DNA of 64,000 nt from CBDDHT01 sp965228615 (GCA_965228615.1 CBDDHT010000004.1:3472001-3536000), one strand, 5' to 3'. Counted from the stretch's first letter, positions 23,834-33,568 are shown. Translations and numbers: made by a program. Notes: generated by a model not told the origin, from the letters alone.

Positions 23834-24643
23834 ATGGAAGCGAAATTACCGCCCATCAAAGTTTTGTCAAATTCCGGGCCTCGCAAGTACGATGAGGCGG
23901 CGCGCAATATCATCCGTGATGCCCTCAAAGACTATCTGGCAAAAGAACAAATTGGTGTGCCCAAGCTAATTATCCGCATGGCCAGAGCTACCGACCGTAA
24001 CATTGATGAAATACCTCCATCCACGCTACAGCGGTTTTTGCGCCAGTTACCTGATAGCGCCGATAAGAAGCAGCCAAAAACCAACGAGATGTCCATTGCC
24101 ATCTATGATGATTTTTTGCGTTCCCTACGCAAGCTTGACCCCAAGATTGCCCTGTTTGGTCAAAGCCTATCCAAATTCTTCAATCTCTCTGATGATGAGC
24201 CACTATCGGAGATCCCAGAGGGCATCACAGGCACGTATGGCAGCACCACGCAAAAAGCCACCGATATATTTCGGCTCAATCAATCAAACCAAAAAGTCCC
24301 CTACTCATATCTGAAGGTCACGCCTTTGGAGAGCGCCAGGTTTGCCATAGCGCGCGAGTATATTTTCAACTGGAACCGTGCCGACATGCCGGAAGGCGCG
24401 CATACCGCCGCGCAGCACAGCTATTACGGCATCATGGTAATGTGCCGCGATTCAATTTTCATGTGCCTGAAGAACAGCCTCACAGGAACGCCGCGCACTT
24501 ATTGGCTTCTGCCAGTCTTAGATGAACATCTTGGTGGTCATGGCTACGAAGCTGCGTGGGCCATCAAATCCTTTGATGATGCCGCCGGCGCGGTTTCACG
24601 GCCACTGGCCGTCATGTTTTCTGCCACCAAAGACCAAGCCTAA
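23834..24643 (+). CDS. hypothetical protein, 269 aa, probable N-terminal HTH
   Basis: Residues 18-70 (AARNIIRDALKDYLAKEQIGVPKLIIRMARATDRNIDEIPPSTLQRFLRQ) look like a regulator-type helix-turn-helix. The remaining 200 residues form a mixed domain with TPLESARFAIAREYIFNW and SYYGIMVMCRDSIFMCLKNSLTGTPRTYWLLPV, which could be a ligand-binding or dimerisation part. I do not recognise the family. The palindrome upstream suggests autoregulation. A five-base gap links it to the ankyrin-repeat gene. Confidence 0.6.
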   Translation: MEAKLPPIKVLSNSGPRKYDEAARNIIRDALKDYLAKEQIGVPKLIIRMARATDRNIDEIPPSTLQRFLRQLPDSADKKQPKTNEMSIAIYDDFLRSLRKLDPKIALFGQSLSKFFNLSDDEPLSEIPEGITGTYGSTTQKATDIFRLNQSNQKVPYSYLKVTPLESARFAIAREYIFNWNRADMPEGAHTAAQHSYYGIMVMCRDSIFMCLKNSLTGTPRTYWLLPVLDEHLGGHGYEAAWAIKSFDDAAGAVSRPLAVMFSATKDQA

Positions 24644-24648
24644 ATTCC

Positions 24649-24993
24649 ATGCCCAAGCCGTACACAGACCACGCCCCTTTGCCGGATATAGATCCGATAG
24701 ACAGCAGGCTTCTTGTTGGAGCCTATGAAGCCGACAACGAATTTGCTCTGCAAGCCCTGGAACAAGGCGCAAACGTCAACGCCGCCGAACCGGAGTCCGG
24801 TCTGACAGCGCTTCACATCGCTGTCGGCACCAACAATTTGCCACTCGTCAAAGAGCTAGTGGAAAACTGGGATGCACAATTCACACGGGACAGGCAGGGT
24901 AGATGGCCATCATACATCGCCGCTGATTGCGATGTCAGCGATGAGCTTTGTGAGTATCTGCTCGATAGAGAGGTAGCAGCATTATCGTCCTAA
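24649..24993 (+). CDS. ankyrin-repeat protein, 114 aa
   Basis: Two ankyrin repeats are clear: DSRLLVGAYEADNEFALQALEQGANVNAAEPESG and LTALHIAVGTNNLPLVKELVENWDAQFTRDRQG, with a partial third (RWPSYIAADCDVSDELCEYLLDRE). There is no signal peptide. Ankyrin repeats bind proteins, so this may be a partner of the protein encoded five bases upstream. Confidence 0.75.
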   Translation: MPKPYTDHAPLPDIDPIDSRLLVGAYEADNEFALQALEQGANVNAAEPESGLTALHIAVGTNNLPLVKELVENWDAQFTRDRQGRWPSYIAADCDVSDELCEYLLDREVAALSS

Positions 24994-25003
24994 AAATCGT
25001 CTC

Positions 25004-25237
25004 CTAGCCCTCAGCTGAAAACCCGCTGATGTGATGATATGCAATAGCATTGCCCTGCCTTGCCATCTGATAACGAAAATCCGCGCGCAGTCTTTGCAGA
25101 TCATCATGCTCGATGATCTGCGACGGCCCTTCGTGCCGGACAGCTTCCGACAAGTGGTGTGCTCCGCACGCGAGGAAAGGTCCGCTTTCTAGTATCTTAT
25201 AACCGCTCTCAGGGCCTAAGCTGCCGCTCCTGGTCTC
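25004..25237 (-). pseudogene. 5'-truncated copy of the small gene found intact at 37660-37929
   Basis: The minus strand encodes LSEAVRHEGPSQIIEHDDLQ, then RLRADFRYQMARQGNAIAYH and HISGFSAEG before a stop at 25004. It aligns without gaps to LPASVRHEGPWQIIGRGEMD and the following residues of the protein at 37660-37929. The copy is diverged, not a fresh duplicate. No ATG or GTG exists in the open part, and the frame closes at 25238-25240, close to the left end of the IS. Truncation by the insertion is likely, though a divergent start cannot be excluded. Confidence 0.6.
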
Positions 25238-25254
25238 CTACCTGGTCGTCGGCA

Positions 25255-26925
25255 CGTGACCCTGGCTGTGTGAAAACGTGATGGCTGCTACGATTCTCCC
25301 TTGATTCGGGCAGGGGGAACGGATGAAGCGATTTGTCGAGGGCGCTGATCGGGACCAGGCGACACTGTTTCCGGAATGCCTTGAGGACTGGATCGATGAG
25401 GACAACCCAGTCCGGGTGATCGATGTCTTCGTCGATGGGCTCGATCTCCGCGCGCTTGGTTTTGGCGGCGTCGATCCGAAAGCGACGGGTCGGCCCTCCT
25501 ATCATCCCTCGGTTCTCCTGAAAGTCTATGTCTATGGCTATTTGAACGGAGTGCAGTCGAGCCGCCGTCTCGAACGCGAGGCTGGCCGCAACGTGGAAGT
25601 GATGTGGCTGACGGGCCGCCTTGTTCCCGACCACAAGACCATCGCCGACTTCCGCAAGGACAATGGCCCCGCCATCCGCAAGGTGTGCACGCGGTTCGTT
25701 GAACTGTGCCGGGAGCTCGGCCTGCTGGCGGGAGCCAGCGTTGCCATCGATGGCTCCAAGTTCAAGGCGGTGAACAACCGTGACCGGAACTTCACCAAGG
25801 CCAAGATGAAGCGGCGCATGGCGCAGATCGAGGCAAGCGTCGCACGCTACATGCATCAGCTCGACAGCGCGGACCGCCAGGAGGCGAGCGACGCCATTGC
25901 CATGCGCACGACACGGCTGAAGGAGAAGGTTGCCAAGCTTGGCCAAGAGATGCAGCGCCTGGAGGTGCTTGAAGCGCGGATGCTCGAGACGCCGGATGAA
26001 CAGATCTCTCTGACAGACCCGGACGCCCGTTCCATGGCGACAAGCGGGCGTGGTTCAGGCGTTGTCGGCTACAACGTCCAGGCGGCGGTGGATACGGAGC
26101 ACCATCTGATCGTGGCTCACGAGGTGACGACGAGTGGATCGGACCGGTCGCAACTCGCACCGATGTCACAACAGGCAATGGTGGTGCTGGATGTCGAGGA
26201 ACTCGACGTGGTGGCCGACCGTGGTTACTTCTCCTCAGAGCAGATCCTTGAGTGTGAGCAGACCGGTGTGGCGGTAACGCTCCCCAAGCCGCAGACGTCG
26301 GGCGGTCGGGCTCGCGGCCTCTTCGTCAAGACGGATTTTCGTTACCTGCCCGATCGGGACGCCTATATCTGCCCGGCAGGCGAGGTTCTGGAGTTCGTAT
26401 CTCACAAAAGGGAGACGGGCGGTCTCAACATGCGGCGATACGGGACGCGCGCCTGCGCGACGTGCAAGCTCAAGCATCGCTGCACAAACGCGCGCGAGCG
26501 TCAGGTCATTCGTTGGGAACACGAAGACGTGCTCGAAGAAGTGCAGCGCCGCTTGGATGAGAGCCCGCAAGCGATGCGCATACGTCGTGAGACCGTCGAG
26601 CATCCGTTCGGGACGATCAAGGCGCGCATGGGCGCGACGCACTTCCTGACGAAGCGATTGAAGAACGTGAAGACCGAAATGGCGCTTGCCGTGCTGGCCT
26701 ACAATCTCACCCGCGTGATGAACATCATCGGAAACAAGCCGCTGATCGCCGCGATCCGGGAGTTCTTGTGCCCGATCTCACCAAATCGCGCTCAAATGGG
26801 CATTTGCACCGCTCTCTTGGCTTTTTGGAAGCCAACGTGCACCGAACTGCGCAATATCCGGCTGAACAGCGAACCCATCACTCCGATCCGAGATTGGTGA
26901 AGAGTTTTTACACGGCCAAGACCCA
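25255..26925 (+). mobile_element. IS1182-type insertion sequence, apparently complete
   Basis: TGGCTGTGTGAAAAC (25263-25277) and, inverted, TGGCCGTGTAAAAAC (26918-26904) agree at 13 of 15 positions and flank the transposase gene, so they are the probable terminal repeats. I could not fix the exact outer ends or see a target duplication. The element sits at the junction between the element backbone and the catabolic genes. Confidence 0.75.
25323..26900 (+). CDS. IS1182-family transposase
   Basis: The protein opens MKRFVEGADRDQATLFPECL and EDWIDEDNPVRVIDVFVDGL, followed by the conserved GRPSYHPSVLLKVYVYGYLNGVQSSRRLEREAGRNVEVMWLTGRLVPDHKTIADFRKDN of this family. DGSKFKAVNNRDRN carries the first catalytic Asp, VVADRGYFSSEQI the second, and the EHPFGTIKARMG segment the Glu. 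At 525 residues it is full length. The stop lies at the right inverted repeat, and about 60 residues after MNIIGNKPL look like read-through tail. Confidence 0.93.
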   Translation: MKRFVEGADRDQATLFPECLEDWIDEDNPVRVIDVFVDGLDLRALGFGGVDPKATGRPSYHPSVLLKVYVYGYLNGVQSSRRLEREAGRNVEVMWLTGRLVPDHKTIADFRKDNGPAIRKVCTRFVELCRELGLLAGASVAIDGSKFKAVNNRDRNFTKAKMKRRMAQIEASVARYMHQLDSADRQEASDAIAMRTTRLKEKVAKLGQEMQRLEVLEARMLETPDEQISLTDPDARSMATSGRGSGVVGYNVQAAVDTEHHLIVAHEVTTSGSDRSQLAPMSQQAMVVLDVEELDVVADRGYFSSEQILECEQTGVAVTLPKPQTSGGRARGLFVKTDFRYLPDRDAYICPAGEVLEFVSHKRETGGLNMRRYGTRACATCKLKHRCTNARERQVIRWEHEDVLEEVQRRLDESPQAMRIRRETVEHPFGTIKARMGATHFLTKRLKNVKTEMALAVLAYNLTRVMNIIGNKPLIAAIREFLCPISPNRAQMGICTALLAFWKPTCTELRNIRLNSEPITPIRDW

Positions 26926-27039
26926 AAGCCGCCTTCTGGCGGAACAACTATAATCGAACAACTCCAGTAGTTTTCTTGCGGGCCTTGTCGGCCAACCCCG
27001 CTCATAGCAAGCTGCTCAACTTGACAAAGCCCACACCGG

Positions 27040-27855
27040 TCATGGTTGGAATCCTAGAACGGAACTAACCGCCCCCAAAGAGGGAGAGCTGCCCGAAAAC
27101 AAATCTCCGGCGTTGAATACGCGTTCTCCGAACTCCTCCATCTTACCGCCGCCGAAATTCGACGTGCTTCCTGCAATTACGAAGCAACCCAGAAGGTCGC
27201 CATTCCTGTTTGTTATCGGAGCCGCCACCGCCGAACGTCCCATGTTTGCCTCGTCAAGAACGGCGGCGTAGCCGCGCGACCGGGCAACATCGAGGTCGCG
27301 CGCAAGGTCCTCAGGGTCTGTAATGGTTGCGGGCGTATGTGCCTCGTAGGGACCTGACCCGAGCAAGCGTTCTTTTTCTTTCACATCCAACGTGAGAAGC
27401 GCCAATTTTCCCGATACGGATGCGTGCAGCGGCGTCTTCAGCCAAACATCGTAGTACGGATGCCATGCCTGCTTGCCTTCGGCGATGTCAAACACCAAAC
27501 GCTCGCGGAAAACGTACAGTATGAGACCTGCGGTCTCTCCGGTATGATCGCGAAGTGTGGCAAGAGTCGGTTGGGCGTCCCGTCGAAGGAGGCTCAGAGG
27601 ATGATACAGACCAATAGGCGAATATTCGTTTGGGCTAACGATATACAGTTTGTCCGAAGGGTGCTTCAGAATGAAGCCTTGCTCAATCATCAGATGAATC
27701 AGCCGATGCGCTGTTCCCGTATCTAAATCGCAGGTCTCGGAAATTTTGCCCAGGGAAAGGGGGTATGATGCGCGCCTCAAGACCCTCAGAATCTGCAGGC
27801 CACGGGACAACGTCCCTTTGGTTGTCTTGCGGGGAGCAGCTATAGTCTCGTCCAC
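27040..27855 (-). CDS. IclR-family transcriptional regulator
   Basis: Residues 12-75 form the IclR winged helix (GTLSRGLQILRVLRRASYPLSLGKISETCDLDTGTAHRLIHLMIEQGFI). The effector domain follows with HTGETAGLILYVFRERLVFDI, TPLHASVSGKLALL, and SRGYAAVLDEANMGRSAVAAPI. IclR proteins sense small carbon metabolites and control neighbouring catabolic genes. It lies downstream of, and in the same direction as, the GMC gene but has its own upstream region with a palindrome. It is the likely regulator of the xsc/GMC and Rieske genes. Confidence 0.9.
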   Translation of the reverse strand: MDETIAAPRKTTKGTLSRGLQILRVLRRASYPLSLGKISETCDLDTGTAHRLIHLMIEQGFILKHPSDKLYIVSPNEYSPIGLYHPLSLLRRDAQPTLATLRDHTGETAGLILYVFRERLVFDIAEGKQAWHPYYDVWLKTPLHASVSGKLALLTLDVKEKERLLGSGPYEAHTPATITDPEDLARDLDVARSRGYAAVLDEANMGRSAVAAPITNRNGDLLGCFVIAGSTSNFGGGKMEEFGERVFNAGDLFSGSSPSLGAVSSVLGFQP

Positions 27856-27945
27856 TGAAATGTCCTCCTCATACTGGTCCTCAAACCTATACGCTGCCTG
27901 TCATTCGTTTTCGGACCAGCACTGACAGTAGCCACGATCCATATT

Positions 27946-27974
27946 CTATATATCGAAAAAAGTTTTATATATAC
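27946..27974. promoter_or_regulatory. AT-rich palindrome upstream of the IclR gene
   Basis: TATATA-tcgaaaaaagtttt-TATATA lies about 95 bases upstream of the IclR start, between it and the end of the GMC gene. It is a candidate autoregulatory operator. AT-rich ATGAAAA repeats also occur in the xsc/Rieske divergent region near 31646-31672, but I see no identical site. Confidence 0.4.
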
Positions 27975-28012
27975 CGAGATCGCGCGTGCCGTCGACGACC
28001 CGCGGCTCCGGG

Positions 28013-29653
28013 TTACACTGCTGGCACGAGGTTGCCCCGACGCCGCGCGGAATAATCTTCGAGGACAAGATCGGCTGCTTTCTCGCCGATGGCAATCGAT
28101 GGCACATTCGTGTTGGATGAAATTTGGAAGGGCATCACCGAGGCGTCAGCCACGCGCAGCCCCGAGATACCGTGAACCCGGAGCCGCGGGTCGACGACGG
28201 CGGTCGCGTCCATGCCCATTTTACACGTACCCACCGGATGCCAGGCGGTTTGGCCGGTTTCCTTGATGAAAGCCAGAAGCTCCTCGTCATTTGCCACATC
28301 GGGGCCGGGCCGTACCTCGCGGACGACCAGTCGGCGTAGCGCGGGAGCTTCGGCGATGCGCCTGTTCATGCGCATGCCCCACAGACTTGCAGCGCGATCG
28401 GATGCATCCTCCAGATAGCCGGCCCGCATGCGCGGCATGGTACGCGCGTCGGGCGAGCTGATGTGCACGGACCCACGCGACTTGGGATAAATGAAATAGG
28501 AGCCGACGTGGAAGCCGGGATAGGGGTCCACGCCCTCATGCGCGTAGCGGCCCGGCCCGCTCATGAGTCCACATTGAATGCGGACATCCGGATAGGCCCG
28601 AGCCGCGTCGCTCGTTGCGAAGGCATGGGTTCGAAAACTCGGCGTCGCGAAGAGCCCGCGTCGTCGGAACATAAATCTCATCGCCTCCCTCGCCAAGCGC
28701 CAATGGCTGCGCAGCATGTCATTCACGGTACAAGGCTCGGTGGCCTCGAATGAGACGCGCGACTGGAGGTGATCGCTCAGATTTTCACCGACGCCAGGCA
28801 AATGATTGACGACCGCAATACCCTGTTGGGCGAGGATCTCACCATTGCCGATACCCGACAGCTCCAAGAGCTGCGGCGTATGCAGTGTGCCCGTGGAGAG
28901 AATGACCTCGTGACGCGCTTCAATTGTCCGGGGCTCGCCATTGATCATAACTGCGACACCCGTCACCCGATTGCCTTGGCTGAGGATGCGATCGACATGC
29001 GCGCCCGTGACGACGGTGAGATTGGCGCGCCGCCGCGCCGGCCGCAGATATGCCGTAGAGGAACTGGCGCGCAAACCTCGGCGCGTATTGAATTGCTGGC
29101 GCGCGACACCCTCCAGCTTGGCGCCGTTGTAATCTGGATTCTTGTTCAGGCCAACCTCGTGACAAGCTTCGAAAAAGCCCGCCGAGATGGCATCCTCGGT
29201 GGGCATCTCGATGACCGGGATGGGACCGCCACGTCCGCGATATTCGGGGTCGCCGAAGGGGCAATCCTCCAAACGCTTCAAGATGGGCAGCAGGTCTTGG
29301 TAGCCCCAGCCTGGACAATCAGCGTCACGCCATTCGTCATAGCGCCGGGGTTCACCACGCACATAAAGCATGCCATTGACCGAGCTGGAGCCGCCAAGTA
29401 GCCGCCCATGGGCCCAATAGAGGCTGCGCCCGTCGAGGGCAGGCTCGGGCTCGGTGTGATATTTCCAGACAAACCGCTCGTCATTGAGGATCTTGCCGAT
29501 GCCGAGGGGCAGACGCAGCCAGAGATGTCGGTCCGTGCGGCCGGCTTCAAGAAGCAGCACGCGTAGCTCCGGTCGCTCGCTGAGCCGTGTCGCCAGCGTC
29601 GCGCCCGCCGAGCCCGCGCCAACGACGATATAGTCGAACTCCTCTTCCATCAC
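28013..29653 (-). CDS. GMC-family FAD-dependent alcohol dehydrogenase (choline dehydrogenase-like)
   Basis: The Rossmann FAD motif VVGAGSAG (residues 10-17) is followed by the GMC signature YWAHGRLLGGSSSVNGMLYVRG and the second signature STGTLHTPQLLELSGIG. The C-terminus has the catalytic His context AWHPVGTCKMG and DASVMPFQISSNTNVPSIAIGEKAADLV. At 546 residues it is full length. Members oxidise primary alcohols. One group oxidises isethionate to sulfoacetaldehyde, which would feed the Xsc-like enzyme encoded 58 bases upstream. Substrate is inferred from context. Confidence 0.9.
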   Translation of the reverse strand: MMEEEFDYIVVGAGSAGATLATRLSERPELRVLLLEAGRTDRHLWLRLPLGIGKILNDERFVWKYHTEPEPALDGRSLYWAHGRLLGGSSSVNGMLYVRGEPRRYDEWRDADCPGWGYQDLLPILKRLEDCPFGDPEYRGRGGPIPVIEMPTEDAISAGFFEACHEVGLNKNPDYNGAKLEGVARQQFNTRRGLRASSSTAYLRPARRRANLTVVTGAHVDRILSQGNRVTGVAVMINGEPRTIEARHEVILSTGTLHTPQLLELSGIGNGEILAQQGIAVVNHLPGVGENLSDHLQSRVSFEATEPCTVNDMLRSHWRLAREAMRFMFRRRGLFATPSFRTHAFATSDAARAYPDVRIQCGLMSGPGRYAHEGVDPYPGFHVGSYFIYPKSRGSVHISSPDARTMPRMRAGYLEDASDRAASLWGMRMNRRIAEAPALRRLVVREVRPGPDVANDEELLAFIKETGQTAWHPVGTCKMGMDATAVVDPRLRVHGISGLRVADASVMPFQISSNTNVPSIAIGEKAADLVLEDYSARRRGNLVPAV

Positions 29654-29711
29654 GGCGACTGACTGCTCTCTCCCAGGGACCCCGCCCCAATTGCCCCTAC
29701 ATGGCGGGCCA

Positions 29712-31424
29712 CTAGTTCTGGTAGCGTGGCAACAGACGTACCGGCAGTTCCAGCGCGTCCCGGCGATAGGGTTCGGTCAAGGTTTTCGGGTCAGTGAGCA
29801 TTTCGATCACTACAGGCCGCTCGGCGGCGAAGGCTTCGGTGAGCTTGGGGCCGACATCCTCGGGCCGCTCGATGCGCATGGTGAGCGCACCCATCTCGCG
29901 GGCGATGGCCGCGAAGTCCGGATTCTCCAGATCGGTCCAACAGAAGCGCTCGTTGAAAAAGTCGTATTGGTTGCGCTTCTCTGCGCCATATTGGGAGTTA
30001 TTCAGGATGATGGAGACCACGTTGATGCGCTCTTGCACCGCCGTCATCACCTCCTGCATGGTCATGCCCCAGGCGCCGTCACCACCGAGGGCAAGCACCG
30101 GCAGATCGGGACGACCGAGCTTGACGCCAAGGGCAGTCGGATACCCGACGCCGATGCCGCCGAGACTGCCATGACCGAACCATTTGCGGTGCTCGTCGAA
30201 ATTGAAGTAGCCATTCGCCGTGCCCGAGATATTGCCGACGTCGCAAACGACGGCCGCGTTCTTGGGCGTTGCCTTGGCGATCTCCCAGAGCGCCCGGCGG
30301 GGCAACATCGGGACCTGGTCACTCATGGACATCTCTTCGAGGTCCTTGGCCCAGGCCGCCTTCTCATCGGCGATGCGCGTGCGCCTGGCATTCGCGTCGA
30401 CTTTCGGCGTCTTGCCCTCGGTCGCCTCCAAGAGCTGCTCCGTGACGGCGCGGCAGTCGCCGAGCAAGCCCCCCGCGAGGGGCCAGAAGGCGCCGATCTC
30501 GAGCGGGTTGATCGAGTTCTGGATCAGCTTGGCGGTCTTCGGGAAATAGTCCATGTCATATTGCGGAACGGTGCCGAACCGGTTCAGGCGCGTGCCGAGC
30601 GCCAGGAGCACATCGGCGTCCTTGAGGAGGCGCATGGCGGCCTTCGAGCCCTGATAGCCGATCGGCCCCACATGCATCGGATGGCTCGCCGGAAAGGCGT
30701 CATTATGCAGCCAGACGCAGGCGACGGGTGCTGAGAAGCGTTCGGCCAGGCGTCCGATGGCGTCGCCTGCCTCGGACTCGACACTGCCTAATCCAGCGAG
30801 AATGACGGGCCGTTCGGCATTGAGCAGCAGCTCGGCCGCCCTCTCGACCTGCTCCGCCGGCGCGCCGCCACGGCGGCCATCGAGGCGATATTGTTCAGGC
30901 CGCAACTCTTCTTCCTGGAATTTGCCGTAATAATAGTCGCGCGGGATATCGATCTGTGCGGGCCCGTGCGTGGCGATGGCGGCGCGGAAGGCCGTTCTGA
31001 GCCCCTCGCCCATGCGGTCCGGCCGGTTGATTTGCACCTGATGGTTCACGATGGGGCGGAACATCGAGATCTGGTCGATCTCCTGAAAGGAGCGCGTGCC
31101 GAGGGTAGGACTGGTTACCGTGGGCGTCAGGAACACGACGGGCGTGTGATTGAGGAAGGCGGAGGAGATGCCGGTCGCCATATTCGTCACGCCGGGGCCG
31201 TTCTGCCCAATGCAGACACCGGGCTTGCCCGAGGCTCGCGCATAGCCATCGGCCATCAGCGCCGCGCTCTGCTCATGACGCACTTGAACGAAACGGATAT
31301 CCGCCTTAGCGAAAATATCGAGTGGATCCATGAAAGCCGACCCAACGAGGCCGAACATGATCTCGACCTCCTCAAGCCGCATCGCCTCAACCAGCGCCTC
31401 ACTCCCTGTTATTTGTCTTGGCAT
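29712..31424 (-). CDS. ThDP-dependent enzyme, sulfoacetaldehyde acetyltransferase (Xsc)-like
   Basis: The start at 31424 follows GAGGGAG; upstream sequence to 31610 is open but non-coding in look. The 570-residue protein has the ThDP enzyme order: catalytic Glu in QVRHEQSAALMADGYARA, QNGPGVTNMATGISSAFLNHTP, a central domain, and the ThDP motif GDGAWGMTMQ ... IILNNSQYG. RSFQEIDQISMFR and the C-terminal EPYRRDALELPVRLLPRY match Xsc, which turns sulfoacetaldehyde and phosphate into acetyl phosphate and sulfite. It diverges from true Xsc elsewhere, so an acetolactate-synthase-like relative with another substrate is possible. Confidence 0.75.
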   Translation of the reverse strand: MPRQITGSEALVEAMRLEEVEIMFGLVGSAFMDPLDIFAKADIRFVQVRHEQSAALMADGYARASGKPGVCIGQNGPGVTNMATGISSAFLNHTPVVFLTPTVTSPTLGTRSFQEIDQISMFRPIVNHQVQINRPDRMGEGLRTAFRAAIATHGPAQIDIPRDYYYGKFQEEELRPEQYRLDGRRGGAPAEQVERAAELLLNAERPVILAGLGSVESEAGDAIGRLAERFSAPVACVWLHNDAFPASHPMHVGPIGYQGSKAAMRLLKDADVLLALGTRLNRFGTVPQYDMDYFPKTAKLIQNSINPLEIGAFWPLAGGLLGDCRAVTEQLLEATEGKTPKVDANARRTRIADEKAAWAKDLEEMSMSDQVPMLPRRALWEIAKATPKNAAVVCDVGNISGTANGYFNFDEHRKWFGHGSLGGIGVGYPTALGVKLGRPDLPVLALGGDGAWGMTMQEVMTAVQERINVVSIILNNSQYGAEKRNQYDFFNERFCWTDLENPDFAAIAREMGALTMRIERPEDVGPKLTEAFAAERPVVIEMLTDPKTLTEPYRRDALELPVRLLPRYQN

Positions 31425-31882
31425 CGGAACTTCTCCCTCTCGTACCGGGTTTCTCACCGCCAAATCAGCCCAATCAAGAGTGGACCACAGCCTATCGTGA
31501 CAGCTCGGGGCCGAAATCGCGATCGGGATATCCGTTGTACTGCCACTGTCGGCGAGTGGAAGGAGCCGTCTGGGGAATCCCGGTTTAATCGCCCTTGGCC
31601 CAGCATCCACATATTCCTTCTGATATCACAATCAATATCGACATGTATGAAAAAAATATTGCTCATAATGAAAATTTGTTTTAGCTAATCCCATCTAGCG
31701 ACTGACGTGAACGCACGACGCGGAGCTGATCTGTGCACTCGTCCGGCGTTTTGATGCCGTGCGGCCGATCATGACTTCTGATCGGTGATCCAGGTGCAGC
31801 CTTTGCTGATCACTGACGCCGCAGCGCGTTGGCATCAAGCCAAAGAGAGATTGAACTGGAAACCTCAAGGGAGAGATAGGCG
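31425..31882. promoter_or_regulatory. divergent control region between xsc-like and Rieske genes
   Basis: No gene is supported. An AT-rich patch around 31630-31685 holds ATGAAAAAAATATTG and ATGAAAATTTG, direct ATGAAAA repeats that could be regulator sites. The stretch 31755-31830 repeats TGATC words (CTGATCGGTGATCC, GCTGATCACTGAC). The Rieske start at 31883 follows AAGGGAGAGA. Shared control by the IclR protein is likely but unproven. Confidence 0.45.
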
Positions 31883-33304
31883 ATGAATGAGGCGAGTGGA
31901 GTGACCCAGAATAAGGCTCAACCCTACTGCGGATATCATCAGGCGGAGGTGCCGCAAGAAGATGCGGAAATCACACATACGGATCGAGGAACGCCATTAG
32001 GGGAGCATATGCGCCGCTTCTGGCAGCCCGTGTGCATGTCCGAACAACTCAAGGATGTGCCGCACGCCATCCGCATTATGGGCGAAGACTTGGTTGCCTT
32101 TAGAGACAAGAGCGGGAACGTCGGCGTGCTCCATCGCCACTGCGCGCACCGGGGCACCTCTCTGGAATACGGCATCATTGGCGAGAGAGGAATCCGATGC
32201 TGCTACCATGCCTTCCACTTTGATGTGGATGGAAGCCTTCTCGACGCCCCCGGCGAGCCCGATAATGGGGAAAAGATGAAGGAGGTCGTCTGCCAGGGCG
32301 CCTATCCTGCCTTCGAGCGAGATGGTTTGGTCTTTGCCTACTTGGGGCCACCCGAGCAGAAACCAACATTCCCGGAGTGGGATGCCTTCGAAAAATACGA
32401 GGATACGCGGCTCGTGCCGTTTTCCAATGTTTTCCCCTGCAATTGGTTACAGGTTCTGGACAACATCGCCGACCAGGTTCACACCAGTCTGCTGCACAAT
32501 CCAGCCATTCTTTTTGACGGTGAGCCCCCGGCGGATTTGGACATAGATGGCTTCACCCTGGCAGCGTTCAAAGGAGTTCCGGTGTTGGACTTCGCGCAAG
32601 TTCGGGGTGGAACCAGCATGGCGTTCATCGCCGGGCGGCGGATGGACGACAACAATGTTTGGTGGCGCATCAACGAATGCATCCTCCCGAACATGTCCCA
32701 ACATGCCTATCTGTTCGAGGATGGGTCTGAGAGAAGGCTCTTTCATCGTGTCCATATGACACGTTGGTATGTTCCGGTCGACGATACCCACAGCATTATC
32801 TACGGCTGGCGGATGTTCGGCAAAGCCATCGATCCGAACAACGTTGGCAGAGAGGACAGAGTCGGTTGGGACGATATGGACTTTCTCGGGGGCCAAGTTG
32901 AAGACCGGTCCTACGAAGAAGGTCAGCGATTGCCAGGCGACTGGGAAGCGATCGTTGGCCAGCGACCGATTGCCGTCCATGCATTGGAGAACCCCATGGC
33001 AGCCGACGTTGGCGTTTATATGTTCCGCAAGATGTTGCGAGACGCGATACGCGGTGAGAACAAAGGTGCGACGCCGGAAGCGATGCACAAGCGTGCCAAC
33101 TCGGGCTTGCCGACCCACTGCTATACGCAGAACAATGTCTTGAATATTCCGAAACGCTCGAATGACGAGGAAGACAAAGCCGTCATCAAGGAAATTGGTC
33201 AAAAGATCATAAAGCTGACAGAGGAAGCAGACGATTGCATTGGCGAAGAGCGCAAAGCACTCATGCGGGAGAAATTGGAGCTCTTGGAGCGTACCTACGC
33301 TTAA
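31883..33304 (+). CDS. Rieske non-haem iron oxygenase, large subunit
   Basis: The Rieske cluster ligands are Cys87 and His89 (HCAHRG) with Cys106 and His109 (CCYH). The mononuclear iron site is Asp197, His200 and His205 in NIADQVHTSLLH. Length (473) and order place it among phthalate 4,5-dioxygenase-type enzymes, which work as single-subunit oxygenases with a separate reductase, here encoded 264 bases downstream. Substrates in this group include aromatic acids, methyl ethers and quaternary amines, so the substrate cannot be read off. The C-terminal 60 residues are helical and charged, longer than many relatives. Confidence 0.9.
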   Translation: MNEASGVTQNKAQPYCGYHQAEVPQEDAEITHTDRGTPLGEHMRRFWQPVCMSEQLKDVPHAIRIMGEDLVAFRDKSGNVGVLHRHCAHRGTSLEYGIIGERGIRCCYHAFHFDVDGSLLDAPGEPDNGEKMKEVVCQGAYPAFERDGLVFAYLGPPEQKPTFPEWDAFEKYEDTRLVPFSNVFPCNWLQVLDNIADQVHTSLLHNPAILFDGEPPADLDIDGFTLAAFKGVPVLDFAQVRGGTSMAFIAGRRMDDNNVWWRINECILPNMSQHAYLFEDGSERRLFHRVHMTRWYVPVDDTHSIIYGWRMFGKAIDPNNVGREDRVGWDDMDFLGGQVEDRSYEEGQRLPGDWEAIVGQRPIAVHALENPMAADVGVYMFRKMLRDAIRGENKGATPEAMHKRANSGLPTHCYTQNNVLNIPKRSNDEEDKAVIKEIGQKIIKLTEEADDCIGEERKALMREKLELLERTYA

Positions 33305-33568
33305 GAGCTCCAAAGACAGGTCCGGCAGGGCGCTGAGGAGGTGGCGTCGGTTTTCCGAGCCTCTCCTCAGCATCGCGTGCGAAATCGCATACCGTTAAGG
33401 TCGGTCGCCTTGAAGGGACTCAGCACCGTCGGCAAATGTCGCTGCGCTCTGCATGGATGACCGGCGCTGCGCATTTTGAATTGCATAACACCTTGATATT
33501 GCTCTGGGATTGCGTGGCAGTGTGAACCCGTTGCCCCGGAGCGGCTCAAAATCTGGGAGATACCAAAA

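Noticed and set aside
25209..25946. A 245-codon minus-strand frame over the transposase start
   Set aside because: It is antisense to the IS1182 transposase, with no family resemblance.
29691..30734. A long plus-strand frame (347 codons) over the xsc-like gene
   Set aside because: It is a shadow of the xsc-like gene on the other strand, with no domain; the minus-strand product has full ThDP enzyme motifs.
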